NCBI GenBank assembly: GCA_033398695.1
Contig: CM065802.1
Coordinates: forward strand, 136,324,096-136,388,095
DNA from: Orobanche coerulescens
Lineage: Eukaryota; Streptophyta; Magnoliopsida; Lamiales; Orobanchaceae
Reading direction: 5' to 3'
DNA: 64,000 nt
Shown here: positions 11,701-22,296 of the stretch, piece by piece
Layout: each line of letters starts with the position of its first letter
Position numbering within the stretch: position 1 is the first letter of the stretch
The notes under the pieces: generated by a model
The model's database searches: none
What the model saw: the letters and a program-made list of their open reading frames with translations, nothing else
Told to the model about the DNA's origin: nothing
Program-made: the position numbers and the translations under genes

Positions 11701-11920
11701 AGAATTCCTCAACCAGGTGAACATCAAAACGTTCAGCGGTGTGACTTCCAAGACGATAAAGGCCTTGCTGACGAATCCTAGTAATGACGTATTCCATAGA
11801 TTCGACGTCATCACCTTCGGAACGAACACGTTCAAGCACAACAGATCTAGAGAAGATCCATCCGTCGATGATGTTGGAGGACTTCTTGAGAGAGATGGAA
11901 GAGGTCTGAGAAGATGCCAT
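8767..11920 (-). pseudogene. Env-like ORF of the copia element, four stops and one frameshift
   Basis: The ORF begins at the Met of MASSQTSSISL near 11920; an upstream in-frame Met lies at 11974. It runs in one frame to 9542 with in-frame stops at 10667-10669 (TAG), 10136-10138 (TAG), 10040-10042 (TAG) and 9962-9964 (TAA). After a frameshift near 9590 it runs to 8767, for about 1050 codons in total. The N-terminal third is globular. It is followed by a basic patch (RKRKRSHSK and KPKRKLRRL), a long Pro/Thr/Ser/Glu-rich low-complexity middle, and a coiled coil of about 90 residues (9585-9310). Position after pol and the C-terminal coiled coil fit the env-like proteins of Sireviruses, whose function is unknown. 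I see no convincing signal peptide or membrane anchor. All four stops are TAG or TAA and could each derive from a Gln codon by C to T. Confidence 0.75.
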
Positions 11921-11974
11921 TGGCGATTCTCGAAGAAAAGAAAGGGGATTCAAAGAGAAATGCAGTAAAAACAC

Positions 11975-12695
11975 AAAGACTTGTAGGCTGTATTCTCAAG
12001 AACTCGTTCAATATGCAGAAAGCATAAAGAGTCTCAAATGGCATTTACAGTCTTTTTATAGTGGGCGGCGAATAAGGGTTTACAAATAATGAACGGTCAG
12101 ATTTAAGGGATGGAAACCATTTGTTTAAAATGAACGACCACGATGAATTGAGTGTAACCAGTACAACTTATCCATCTAATTTTGAATTAAGAGCGGGTCC
12201 CACTTCTGACTTATCAAATTACCCTTATTGCCCAAAACGGCGGTGTAAAATTAATACAATAATATGAAACATCGCGGATTTGAAGTTACCAATGTCCAGA
12301 TGTCGTGTAAAGCATTTAATGCAAAAGACTTTTAATTATGACAGGGCACGTGGACACAAAGATCGTTTAAGAAATAAATAACATGATAATTGATTTCCCA
12401 TAGTATGTGCTGTATCCGCGAAAATACAGCGTTCCCCCTTAAAAGGTACATACGGGTTTTAATTCGATACAGAAACTTTTCGGATTAATGCTGTATTCTT
12501 GGGTCGTACTGTATCCCCCCTTAGTTATTGCACACGTCATCTGTAGGATGATTCATGTCTCTTTGTTCCTACAAGGTCTTGTTACGATCGAGTGTATAGA
12601 TAACTAACGGTGATATCGTATTCTCGGGTCTTCTGACATTCCCCTCGATCGAGCAAAAGCATAAAAAAAACTTACAGGGAGTTGGGATGTAGCAA
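11975..12695 (-). other. Copia non-coding spacer between pol and env-like ORF
   Basis: No ORF of note. On the minus strand it holds several purine-rich tracts, TTAAGGGGGAACGCTG (about 12432-12447), TAAGGGGGGATACAG (about 12508-12522) and TCGAGGGGAATGTCAGAAG (about 12630-12655). They resemble the PPT and are followed by the LTR words ATACAG/GCTGTAT. Repeated PPT-like tracts in this place are known from Sireviruses. Confidence 0.6.
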
Positions 12696-14290
12696 TCATA
12701 ATTCATGTCGAAGCATGCAGAATCTTGCTGTGTCGAGAGGTTTGGTAAAGATGTCGGCTAACTGGATATATGTATGAACTTTTTCCAGCTTAACATCCTT
12801 GTTCTCAACATGATTCCTAATGAAGTGATGTTTCATGTGAATATGCTTGATGCGCAAGTGCAATACAGGGTTGTGCGTGATAGTAATTGCACTCATGCTA
12901 TCGCACATAATTGGCGTTTCTTTGGCTTCAATTCCATAATCTGACAGCTGTTGTTGTATCCAAAGGATCTGCATACAGCAACTACCAGCAGCATAATATT
13001 CTTATTCAGCTGTTGAAAGCGAGTTTGCCAATTGTTTCTTACTAAACCAAGACACAAGTATAGGTCCAAGAAAGTGACAAATTCCACTTGTACTCTTCCT
13101 GTCTAGCTTGCAACCTCCGAGATCCGAGTCGTTGTAGCCAACTAAATTAAATCCGCCTTCTTTAGGATACCACAGTCCTACATCGACTGTTCCTTTGACG
13201 TATTTCAGGATTCGTTTGGCTGTTGTGAAGTGTGATTCTTTAGGTGCTACTTGATATCGCGCACAGACTCCTACAGCAAACTGGATATCGGGCCTTCTAG
13301 CCGTTAGGTACAGGAGTGAGCCAATAAGCTTCCTGTAGAGTGATTGATCAACCGGCTTTCCATCTTCATCAGCACTAATTTGCACAGAAGTGCTCATGGG
13401 GGTTGACGATGATTTGGAAGTATTCATTCCAAACTTGTTGAGAAGCTCCTTGCTGTATTTTTCCTGGTTGATGAAAATCCCTGTAGACATCTGCTTTACC
13501 TGCAACCCTAGGAAATAACTAAGTTCTCCCATCATAATCATTTCAAATTTACTTTGCATGATATTAGAGAACCGTTGACACAAAGCAAGGTTAGTTGAAC
13601 CAAATATTATATCGTCTACATATATTTGCACCATCAGGAGGTCATCACCTTCCTGTATTTTGAATAATATCTTATCCACAGCACCTTTCTCGAATCCATT
13701 ATTGGTTAGATACTGGGACAGAGTCTCATACCATGTTATAGGGGCTTGCTTAAGTCCATACAGCGCTTTCCTTAGCCTGTATACTAGGTCTTCGCCTTCT
13801 GGATTGACAAACCCTGGTGGTTGTTCAACATATACTTCTTCAGCAAGGTCTCCATTTAGGAATGCACTTTTGACGTCCATTTGGTATACAATGAAGCTTT
13901 TATGGGCGGTAAGGGCTAAAAATATCCTAATGACTTCTAGTCTGGCTACAGGGGAAAATGTCTCATCATAGTCTATGATTTCTTCCTGTCTATAGCCTTG
14001 GGCGACTAGTCGGTATTTATTCCTGATAATGAGTCCATTTCTATCCTTTTACTGATTGACGAGTAGGTCTGGGTACAAGATACCATACGTTGTTTCTTTC
14101 GAAATCGTTAAGCTCTTCTTCCATAGATGTGATCCAATGAGAATTGTTGAGAGCTTCTTAGGTAGAAATAAGTTCGGATTGGGCTAAGAATACATCAATA
14201 GTGCACATATTAAATCTTCTAAGCTCGGATTGAGATTTCCATTCAGGAAATGGAGATATCTCTGACTCGGGGTCTTCTTGCGATAGGCGA
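12696..14290 (-). pseudogene. Copia reverse transcriptase and RNase H (truncated)
   Basis: This would copy element RNA into DNA. From 13880 to 12696 a single frame gives the palm motif [12 protein letters not shown], then VYVEQPPGF, the thumb-side ALYGLKQAP and the catalytic YVDDIIFGS (about 13600), then YFLGLQV and [13 protein letters not shown]. The RNase H follows ([12 protein letters not shown]...RKSTSG), then ADIFTKPL, and the frame ends LRHEL. One in-frame TAA at 13002-13004 sits where copia proteins read STAEAEY. Upstream of 13880 the RT N-terminus (EALNNSHWITSMEEEL, then [12 protein letters not shown]) is readable but broken by stops and shifts. The acidic linker near 14230-14290 is the last recognisable part. 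Copia RT is certain from YVDD and LYGLKQ. Confidence 0.9.
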
Positions 14291-15060
14291 TAGAACGATG
14301 ATCGTCGAACCAAAGGCTACTGCCTGAGCAACGCCTCCAAAAAAGAGGATGACTCGCTCGCCCTCTAAAGTTCGTCATCTAACATGATGGACCTAGGCAA
14401 GCGATCACCTCCCCCAGCACAACGTATACCGTCGAGGATCGCCATCTAACGTGACGGTCCGAGGTAGAAGAGTTCCGACATGGTTGTGGAGGTCGATGGA
14501 ACCGATCTCTGCGACCATGAAAGGTTCCTTTGGGCAGATATCGCTTGCCCTTCATTTAAATACGAGGCGGGCGTAGCCAAAGGACCCTCCAAAACAGATC
14601 TGTGGACACGCTCGCCCGCCCTCAAAGGTCCATCATCTAACATGGTGGATCCGGACAATGCGATGTGTCCCTCCCCCCGTCACAACGTATACTGTCAAGG
14701 ATCGCCATCTAACATGACGATCCGAGGTAGCAAAGTGCTAACAAGCCGCGGTCGTGGAGTCGATTAATCTGACGACGCCCCGTGCAAGGACTCCTCCAGG
14801 CTGAGATCGTCCGCCCCATCGCTACATTGCGATGCAAAATGTATCCTACGGAGGACCCTCACAATTAAGTGAGTCGCGAGAAGTTGGCCATCAGACGGAA
14901 TGTCACTCGCGCACAAGACATGGTCGCGGAGGTCGGTTCCATCGAACTCCACGATTGTGCATGGTTCCTCTAGGCCGGGATGGTCGGCCTTCCTCGAGGA
15001 ATCTGCAAAATTGAAGACCGCTCACTAAACGATTTATTTTCATTCCCTTACTTTCACTAA
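14291..15060. repeat. Imperfect duplication in unidentified element DNA
   Basis: Two related segments follow each other. One, about 14337-14480, has CGTCATCTAACATGATGGA, CACAACGTATACCGTC and GGATCGCCATCTAACGTGAC. The other, about 14585-14735, has CATCATCTAACATGGTGGA, CACAACGTATACTGTC and GGATCGCCATCTAACATGAC. A third, weaker match (CATGGTCGCGGAGGTCGGTTCCATCGAAC) lies near 14917-14950. No protein is recognisable in any frame. It is probably the 3' untranslated part of the element that carries the spliced gene at 15380-16999. Confidence 0.6.
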
Positions 15061-15379
15061 GTAAACAAAAACAAGGGAGAGAGCGGAGCTATACATACCA
15101 CGATTGTCTTTACTCAAATACACGTACGACGATCGGCATTGTTCAGATATATGTGCAACGATCGACTTTGTTCTAAAGTTACCAGTATGAGTTTATCAAT
15201 TCACTTGGAGCTGTACGCACGACGATCGTTCCTCAAACACTTGTATAAAATCATACAAGCAAGAAATCAGAAGCAACCATATTATCCCATTTCATTCGAA
15301 ACATGTGTACAAGCACGGTCGCCCGAAGGCAAAATACAACGAAAGCTATAAAAAATTACAAGTCAAAAAGCAGAAAAGC
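15061..15379. other. Region with no recognisable feature
   Basis: AT-rich, with the word ACGATCG repeated several times (15128-15240) among short unrelated sequence. It probably belongs to the 3' end of the neighbouring spliced gene's element. Confidence 0.4.
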
Positions 15380-16999
15380 TCAAAGATCGGCGCCCGTTCC
15401 ATCGCCAGCAGGAGGCTCTGAACCCCCATCCTCCGGGGCACCCGAATGAACAAGGTTGTCCGGCAACGGGTACCAGCTCAAATCGATCCCATAATCCACG
15501 GAAAGGTCAAGGATCGGCATGGTAAAGGCTGGCTGCAGAGGGTGCTCAAGCGCATAAGCTTTAAAATTTTCAGCCAAAGGGCCAACCTCGAGCCCTCCCT
15601 TCTTAGTGGCGCGGATCGCGTCAGTATAAGCCATATAGTAGGCAAATTCACTGACATACTCCACGTTAAGGAAGGGATCGACCTCAATCGACTTCAACTT
15701 TTCCCTCAGCTCCACAACTGTTTGGCTTACGCCCTCGAGCTCGGCAGCTTTGGCGGCCACCTCTTCCTTCGAGGATGCCAGCTCGCTGGTCAGTCGGGCG
15801 ACAGTCACTTTCAGCTGGTCGGCCTCCTTCTGCGCGGCCGCGTGCGACCTGCGGGCTTCTGTCATCTGGTCCCGCATCTGGTTAGTCGCCGCCCGCGCCC
15901 GGTCAAGATCCTGCCTCGCCTGCTTAGTCGCCTCCATGGAGCTCTTCTCCATGGCTGCGAGCATGTCGGCAAACTCAATGTTATGTTTCCGTGCGGCTTC
16001 GAGGTCCGCATGGAGACGAGCGGTGGACGGCCGCCCCTCATAGTCCCTCACGGCCTGAGCAGCCATCGTCGCCGTCTGAAGGGCCAGCGCGAAAGTAGCC
16101 TACATCGCGTCAGCAGATCGCCGGCGCGCGATCGCATCCATATCGGTCGTCCAGGCCTTCAGCAGGGAGGCGGTAGCCCGAGCAATGTAAGAAGGGATAT
16201 CGCTGACCTCGCGAGGAACTTTGCTCGTCAGGAAGTCCAACACCATCGGCGAGTAGTTCGGGTCGGAGTGGCAGATCCTGCACAAAGAGCAAAAGAGTTA
16301 GTATGTTTCCTACACAAGTGACATAACTCGGCAAAGCGACCAGGCTTACCTTTCGACCTTGTCTGGGTCACGGCCGAAGAACTGCCTGCCACGCGGAGTC
16401 TCGGCCTCAGTGGTCGCCATGACCTTAAGGAAAGCCGAAGATGGTGTGGACCCCTCCACCAGAGCAACCGCGGAAAGCGGAGGCGCGGAGATCGGCGGCT
16501 CGTCAGCAGTGGCAGGGGCTAAGGGCTCCACAGTCCTCCGTTTCTTGCGGATGAGCCGAAGTTGCTCCTCCTCCCAAGGCTCATGTTTTTCGACAACCGG
16601 CTCCCGGAGAGGTCTCGCCTCTGGGATCGGTTGGAGCGGAGCAGCAGGAGCTCGGCTCACCTTCTTCCCTTTACGAAGGCGGCTCATGATCCCCGAATTA
16701 GACATGGCGATCGCAGCAGGGGGCTCTGGGAAACAAGGGAAGCGAATTTCTACAAAAGAAAGCAATCGACATAGTTAGTAATCTTCCTCAGTCAAGACGA
16801 TCGACATGTTAAAGAAGATCGTGAAAGTTCGTACCTGGAACCTTTAGATGGCGAGGGTAGCGAAATAGCCAAGCGGCCAACCAACAGGCTTCGTTGTTGA
16901 TTCGGCGTGCATCTGTATGGTCGTTAGGAAGACTCCGTATCTTCTCCCAGACGATCGCGAAATCAAAAGCGAGGTTGCCTGCCGCCGGAACAATGACAC
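15380..16999 (-). pseudogene. Three-exon coiled-coil gene of a transposable element, 5' truncated
   Basis: Three exons with standard splice sites can be read. Exon 1 (16999-16835) follows TTTTTGCAG and ends CCAG/GTACGA. Exon 2 (16749-16350) follows TTTTGTAG and ends AAAG/GTAAGC. Exon 3 (16277-15380) follows TTTGTGCAG. The exons encode a short domain with AACWLAAWLFRYPRHLKVP-like sequence (Trp-rich, one residue approximate), then a basic, Pro/Ala-rich linker (RLRKGKKVSR, IRKKRRTVEP). Next comes a long Ala/Glu/Arg-rich coiled coil (about 16060-15620), then an acidic Gly/Pro-rich tail. One in-frame TAG at 16100-16102 would be Gln before a C-to-T change. Composition and layout resemble plant proteins labelled putative gypsy-type transposon domain, but I see no catalytic motif and cannot prove this. 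Earlier exons are cut off at the junction with element F. Confidence 0.6.
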
Positions 17000-17070
17000 C
17001 TGCAAAAAGATCCAAATTAGATCAGTTCAGAATGTATTCGAACAAAGGGAGTCTAAATCCTTACTCGGAC
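17000..17070. other. Junction between spliced-gene element and element F
   Basis: The last intron of the spliced gene (acceptor at 17000) meets the F gag reading frame, which stops making family sense after QQNYGRG near 17070. The exact breakpoint is not visible and there is no clear target duplication. Confidence 0.5.
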
Positions 17071-17071
17071 C

Positions 17072-18226
17072 CCTGCCGTAATTCTGCTGAGATTGATCAA
17101 AAGATTGCCGCTGATTAACGCCTTGGTCAAGTGGTGCTGGGGCAGAAGCCCGAGTGTCCAAAGTTTGATTTGGTTCGGAACAATAAGCCGCTCTATGTCC
17201 CATCTGTCCACAAGTATGACACTTCAATGGCGGAAAATTGCATTTCAAATTAACGTGGCCTGGACGACCACAATTATAGCAAGTCACCGTGCAATTTGTG
17301 GTGCCCGAAGCAGGACGGAAACCCCTCTTTCCTTTAGCAGACCGTGACAACTGTCCAGTAGAACGGTTAGTCGTCTGTAACCTCTGGAAGTTGCCACTCT
17401 TAGAGCCAGAAAAATTTCCCACGATCTTCTGCTTCTTCGATTCTTTAGTGGTATCGTTTTCGGGGCTTAACATATCATGGGCTAAAGCTCTGTCCTGATA
17501 TTCCTTCAGTGTGGTGCAAACAAATGCGGCCATGTACCGCCATAAGTCTATATTCATCCGCACATCAAAATAACGGATCTTATCACGCTCGTTTCGCACT
17601 TGATCCTTCATGTGGATCAATTGTTGGTTGTACTCTACAATTGCTTGCGAAACGGAAATATTATGTGGTTTAGCCTCGAAAAAGGCTCGAATTCGGCCCT
17701 CTCGCACCGGCCAAGGACAAAACTCGGCCTCCAAAAGCTCTTTAAATTCATCCCACGTGGAAACACGATCCTGTGGATTGATAACTTTCCACCATGTAGC
17801 GGCCTCCTTGGTGAGGAAATACTGAGCAGTCGGTACTTTCCTCACTTCGGAGCAATCAACCGCTTCAAAAATTTTCTCCAACTCCGCTAGCCAATCTTCC
17901 CAACCTAACGGGTCTGTGGCACCGCCAAACTGTGGAGGGTACATACGGATTACATTCTGAAGCAAGGCATCTGCATTCGGGTTCGGATTATTCAGCTGAA
18001 CATTTTGGGCTAAAATGGTCATCTGGTTAGCCAATTGTTGAAGTACATTCGCAACTTCAACGTCCGCACTGTTCCCCTGGCCAGTCGACTGGTCATGCTG
18101 AATTTCGGTGTCCGGATGCACCGAGTTCGATAAACTGGGGTTGGTTGACCCCGCAACAGAACTGAGGGAAACGGCCACGCCACATCCTCGTCCACGTCCA
18201 CGGCCACGACCACGGCCAGCTGACAT
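17072..18226 (-). CDS. Element F gag polyprotein, truncated at the C-terminus
   Basis: Start chosen at the Met of MSAGRGRGRGRGRG (18224-18226), because a Gly/Arg-rich N-terminus is shared with E0. The upstream ORF extension to 18421 is leader. About 385 codons are open without a stop. In order there is a Gly/Arg tract, a Ser/Gln-rich linker, and the capsid core (IRMYPPQFGGATDPLGWEDW, AATWWKVI, WDEFKELLEAEFCPWPVREG). A C-terminal capsid helix follows (TLKEYQDRALAHDM), then two CX2CX4HX4C zinc knuckles (CYNCGRPGHVNLKC, CHTCGQMGHRAAYC) for RNA binding. It would build the particle shell and package RNA. This is the only undamaged long reading frame in the window, although protease and pol are missing. 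The last about 15 residues belong to foreign sequence. Confidence 0.85.
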
Positions 18227-18453
18227 ACTGAAGAACACACAAGGCACGTAAGTACAATTCAATCGTACGTCATCGAAGTGACCGATTCTTAAGAATACCA
18301 AAAATAGAAGCAAAACGAATAAGGAAACACGAGAAGAGTAAGAGGTTTTACAAGTACCGGTCGCATTGTGATGATGGCAGAGTAGTGATACTGTGGGCAA
18401 ATGATGACTCAATCGACCCAAAAGACCGACAGCCTAGGTATCCATAGACCTAA

Positions 18454-18465
18454 GCTCTGATACCA
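18454..18465 (-). promoter_or_regulatory. Primer-binding site, element F
   Basis: Exact TGGTATCAGAGC on the minus strand, five bases from the LTR edge. Initiator tRNA-Met type. Confidence 0.9.
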
Positions 18466-18470
18466 TATTC

Positions 18471-20236
18471 TGTGACACCCCCAAGTTAATCAGGGTATAT
18501 TACAGCGTCGTGAACACCACCGTGGGACCCACAAGGCTAATCATGTGCGGAACTATAAAACTTGACCGAGGAGGTCCAAATACAATGAAATGAAAGACGA
18601 TACAAAGGGTATTCAAACGATATCCAAGGTATCCAAATACATCACAGTACAAAATCAAAACCTCGTCATCACAGACCGGAACATCAAGGAAGACTGAAAA
18701 CAAGCAACACTCGAGTATTCAATAACCATTTCAGTACAACAACACTGAATGGAGAAACACAAAACATAACCGGAGATAAGACATAATATCACGCTTGCCC
18801 ATCATTTTCATGCCGACCCGATACTTGCCTGTCCGCTCTCCTGGAACCTGAAATACATAAAAAGTATTTCCCCCATAAAGGGGTTAGCCGTCGAATAGCT
18901 AGTACAAATATATCAAGTATGAAATACAATACTCCTCGACAATAAAGTAAAGGTAACCGTCAATTCATCAATTCAAGACTAGTGTTCCGGAATAACTAAA
19001 TCTCACAGCATCACAACAATGCATACATGATCAACCATGGAACTGCACCAGAGGCTACGGAACCCTCAGGGGACCCGTCGACCCGCCCCAGAGTGGTTAA
19101 CCCAAATTATCCGTGGAATTGCACCAAAGGCTACGAAACCCTCAGGGGACCTGTCGGCCCACCCCAGAGTGGATATAAACAATCATACCATTCATATATC
19201 TTACTTTCAAAGTCGAGAACGTATAATCATAAATATATACTTGCCTTTGAGACATCGAGAAATTGAACGGAAAAGAGTATGAGTTCGGTAGGTCCAAGAA
19301 CGCGCTTCCGGCACCTAAACGATTCGTAAGGGATATGATAATCAATAATCCATACTCATAATTCACAAAGAAACTCCCGAAACCCGTTTACAATTCACGG
19401 AAATACAAGGGTAAACAACTAGAGGTTGGAAAATCACCCAAACCCTCACAAGTCCGAACACGACACAAACCAATCCGTAAAATCGTAGGAAAAGCATGTA
19501 TACGGGATAGATACATCATAATATCAATTATTAGCCCAATATATACTCGCCCAGTCTATCACACGCTATGCCTCCATTATTTGCGTGCGCTAGCGAGGTC
19601 ACCGGGTAGTCCAGTGGCTTCTGCCGGCCCCGTTAGCGTGCGCTAATCGCCTATCTTTAGCATGCGCTATCCAAAAGTGGTGTCCAGAAACTGGAGTCCA
19701 GAACCTACTGTCCTCTGCCCTGCTCGGGTCTTAGCGTGCGCTACCGCGATAGCTTAGCGTGCACTACGCAGCTCTTATAGCGTGCGGTAGCCGAAGCATA
19801 GCGTACGTTACCTGATAGTCCAGACAGCCTGACAACTCCACCGCCTCTGCCGGCCCAGCCCGTTAACGTGCGCTACGGACGGATGTTAGCGCGCGCTACT
19901 GACCACGAATGGCGTGCACTAACGAACTCCTAACACGTGTTAACTGCCAGTCCAGAAAGCAGAATGAGTTACTGGTTATGACCTGACTGGTCCCTTAGCA
20001 CGCGCTACGGCTCAAAGCTAGCGTGCACTACTCAAGGATAATTAGCGTGCGTTAGCCTAGGCCCGTGCGCTATTTCTCTGACCCAGAACACTTCCGCAAG
20101 GTCAAAACAACACGATTTTGATCCAAACAAGATATGAAACTCTATAACAATATCGACAACATTACCAAGAGTTTACAGAGTGAAGAAATAAGAAAAACGG
20201 CAAGATAAAACAGTCAATAAAAGTACGGGTATTACA
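18471..20236 (-). repeat. 5' LTR of element F
   Basis: The LTR is 1766 bp, from TGTGACACCCCC to GGGTATTACA on the plus strand. It holds the palindrome array (19557-20072) with a TATA-like TATATATT (minus, 19539-19546). It also has a duplicated GC-rich element at 19056-19105 and 19130-19180 (CCCTCAGGGGACCCGTCG... and CCCTCAGGGGACCTGTCG...). Confidence 0.9.
19557..20072 (-). promoter_or_regulatory. Palindromic 12-mer array, element F LTR
   Basis: About 18 units, starting at 19557, 19581, 19634, 19658, 19732, 19755, 19778, 19799, 19864, 19887, 19910, 19931, 19996, 20019, 20043 and a worn unit near 20061. Pitch is mostly 23-24 (21 at block ends). Groups counted from the TATA box are 2, 2, 4, 4, 4. 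Variants include TAACGTGCGCTA and TAACACGTGTTA. Words like GTCCAGAAACTGGAGTCCAG lie between groups. Confidence 0.82.
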
Positions 20237-22286
20237 GTGGACCCCACACATTGGAGTCCACCAGTCTAACGTACCAATATGATATTCGACAAAGACAAAC
20301 ATCAATAACACACAGACAATTTCTCAATCCACGACATTTAAATTCAAAGACTGAAATTTGACAATACAATTTGACATCAAATCCATTCCCAAAATGGGTA
20401 CACAAAATTAATAAATTCAAGAAATAAGTACTCGAGTACTTAAGCAAATGACATAATAAGGAAATCCCAAAATAAGACACCAATAGACAACCATTGAACC
20501 GAATCACACCTGCCCATTATCCTCATACGGCTCGCATGCTCGTTTGCTTCCATGACCTGTACCTGAAATACAAAAGTATTTCCCCCATTTAAGGGGTTAG
20601 CGACAACTGCTAGTGCAAGTACAATCCATTTGAACTACCATTCTAATCAGATGAATAATGCGCCAAAAATCACTTTAGAAAACATTTATATTCCGGAATA
20701 TTTACGGTGCACAAGCAGAAAACACATTTCTCCAACAAAACAATTCAAAGTTAACCGTTGGTACGAGACTCACGGCCACTGTACCCCGCAGAGCCCCGTC
20801 GGACATCCCTGGGTGATTAACCATAGTTCGTGATACACACACTCATGGCAATACGTATCCCTAGAGGCCCCATCGGACCGTCCCTAGGTGAACATACACA
20901 TATCCATCCACAACAACCACGAAAACCAATAATCTAAATACTAGAACATGTAAACAAATGTAAAGTACTTGCCTTTGAGACATCTTCGAAGAATCGAGAA
21001 TGAATAACGACTACGAACGATCCGGATGGAAAACGACGGTTCCTAAATGAAGGATTAACATAACTCAGTCCTAACGGACAACAATAATCGAATGGAAAAT
21101 GCCCAAAACCCCGATTACAAGCTATGACAATATACGTTCAATCGATACGGGCGAGGGTTTACGCAAAATCTCCCCGAATCGATAATTCGCGGATTAATCT
21201 TGATGAAATCGGATTGGGAATTACCCGATTACAATAATTGGTAAGGAATAATACAACATACTTGAACAATTCGAGTTTCGATGAACAAAACCCGAAACCC
21301 CCCCAAAATTGACAAAGTAGGGTTCAAAGTCAAAATACCTTGAATTGGAGTGGAGAAGATGGATTACGATGATGATGTACTAAGCTTGGAACACAAGAAT
21401 CAGTCTGCAATGAGACTCCATGGATTACTCTCAACAAATCGCCCTAAAATCCCCGCAATCGCCCAAAGGAAGAGAAGAGGAGGAAAAATGAGGAGAAAGG
21501 GGGCTGTTGTCCTATTTATATAATGCATAGTTAGCGCACACTAGCTGTTGCCCGGTGTCGCTAGCGTGCGCTAGACATGTTTAGGGCGCGCTAAATACTA
21601 CTCGATAGCGTACGCTACAGAAGCCTAGCGCACGCTACCTGATCGTCAGAGTACAGGATCCTAAGTTCAGAACCCCCACTGGCTAGCTTGCTAAAGTCGT
21701 TAGCGCACACTAATAACAACAAGTTAGCGTACGCTAAGCGCACGCAAGGAGATAAAGAGTAGCGTGCGCTACTCACGCAGCAGTTCAGTACACTGCTGCA
21801 GAAGGTACGAAAATCGAAATGCAAGGCAAGGCCATAATCCAGAAACATGAACACGAAATATACAAGACGACGGAACTAAGCGTTGAAAGAAAGTAAAATT
21901 CCGACTATTGGGGGATCCAAAATACGATAAAGAAGATAAAATTCCCTAAACTTATAGGAAATTACAAAAATGGCCCAAATGTCCGAAAATCACGATAGAA
22001 CGTCGGATTCACAAATCGAAACTCACAACACGAACAAATCAACCATACGAACTTATGTAAACGAAGAAACCATGAAAACGAACGAGTTTAACGAGAATTG
22101 AACGTACATACGGCAAAACATAACATAAAGTGGAATTACGTAAAAACATCTCTGAAACTCGTCCAAATGGAAAAACTCCAGAAACAAAGTAGATTCAAAA
22201 CGTCGAAACGGTTACAAGCGAGTCGATAAAAATAGACATACACGAAAAATGGAAACTACTAAAAATGGAAAGGTACGGATATTACA
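20237..22286 (-). repeat. 3' LTR of E0, outer end missing
   Basis: Aligns with the right LTR from GTGGACCCCACACATTGG onward but lacks about the first 46 bases, which F has displaced. It has about 150 bp (around 21975-22124) that the right LTR lacks. It lacks part of the array that the right LTR keeps (second 12-mer and the spacer after it). It contains two GC-rich elements at 20785-20825 and 20855-20895. Confidence 0.9.
21532..21771 (-). promoter_or_regulatory. Palindromic array, E0 3' LTR (contracted)
   Basis: Contains TAGCGCACACTA at 21532, TAGCGTGCGCTA near 21562, several worn units, and TAGCGTGCGCTA at 21760-21771. It has fewer units than the sister LTR because of internal deletions. TATTTATA (minus TATAAATA) at 21513-21520 is 11 bp away. 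Confidence 0.75.
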
Positions 22287-22296
22287 TTCTCCCCCT

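Larger units (their letters stand above)
7102..14290 (-). mobile_element. Ty1/copia element (Sirevirus-like), 5' truncated
   Basis: On the minus strand the order is RT, RNase H, a long non-coding stretch, an env-like ORF of about 1050 codons, PPT, and 3' LTR. Pol followed by an env-like ORF is the Sirevirus arrangement. Gag, protease, integrase and the 5' LTR are missing beyond about 14290. Its LTR edge cuts the element B LTR at 7101/7102, so it is younger than B. Confidence 0.85.
17071..20236 (-). mobile_element. Ty3/gypsy element F (gag and 5' LTR only)
   Basis: On the minus strand: LTR 18471-20236, PBS, and an intact gag cut off after the zinc knuckles. Its outer LTR edge (TATTACA at 20236) lies directly against the E0 3' LTR, which lacks its own outer 46 or so bases. 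F therefore appears to have inserted into that LTR. Confidence 0.85.

Noticed and set aside
8767..11920. Env-like ORF as sign of an endogenous virus
   Set aside because: It follows a copia pol in Sirevirus order. No membrane anchor or signal peptide is seen, and no caulimovirid movement or coat protein exists in the window.
15446..16321. 291-codon plus-strand ORF over the coiled-coil gene
   Set aside because: It is the antisense of exon 3. The minus strand has splice sites, coiled-coil pattern and a sensible protein.
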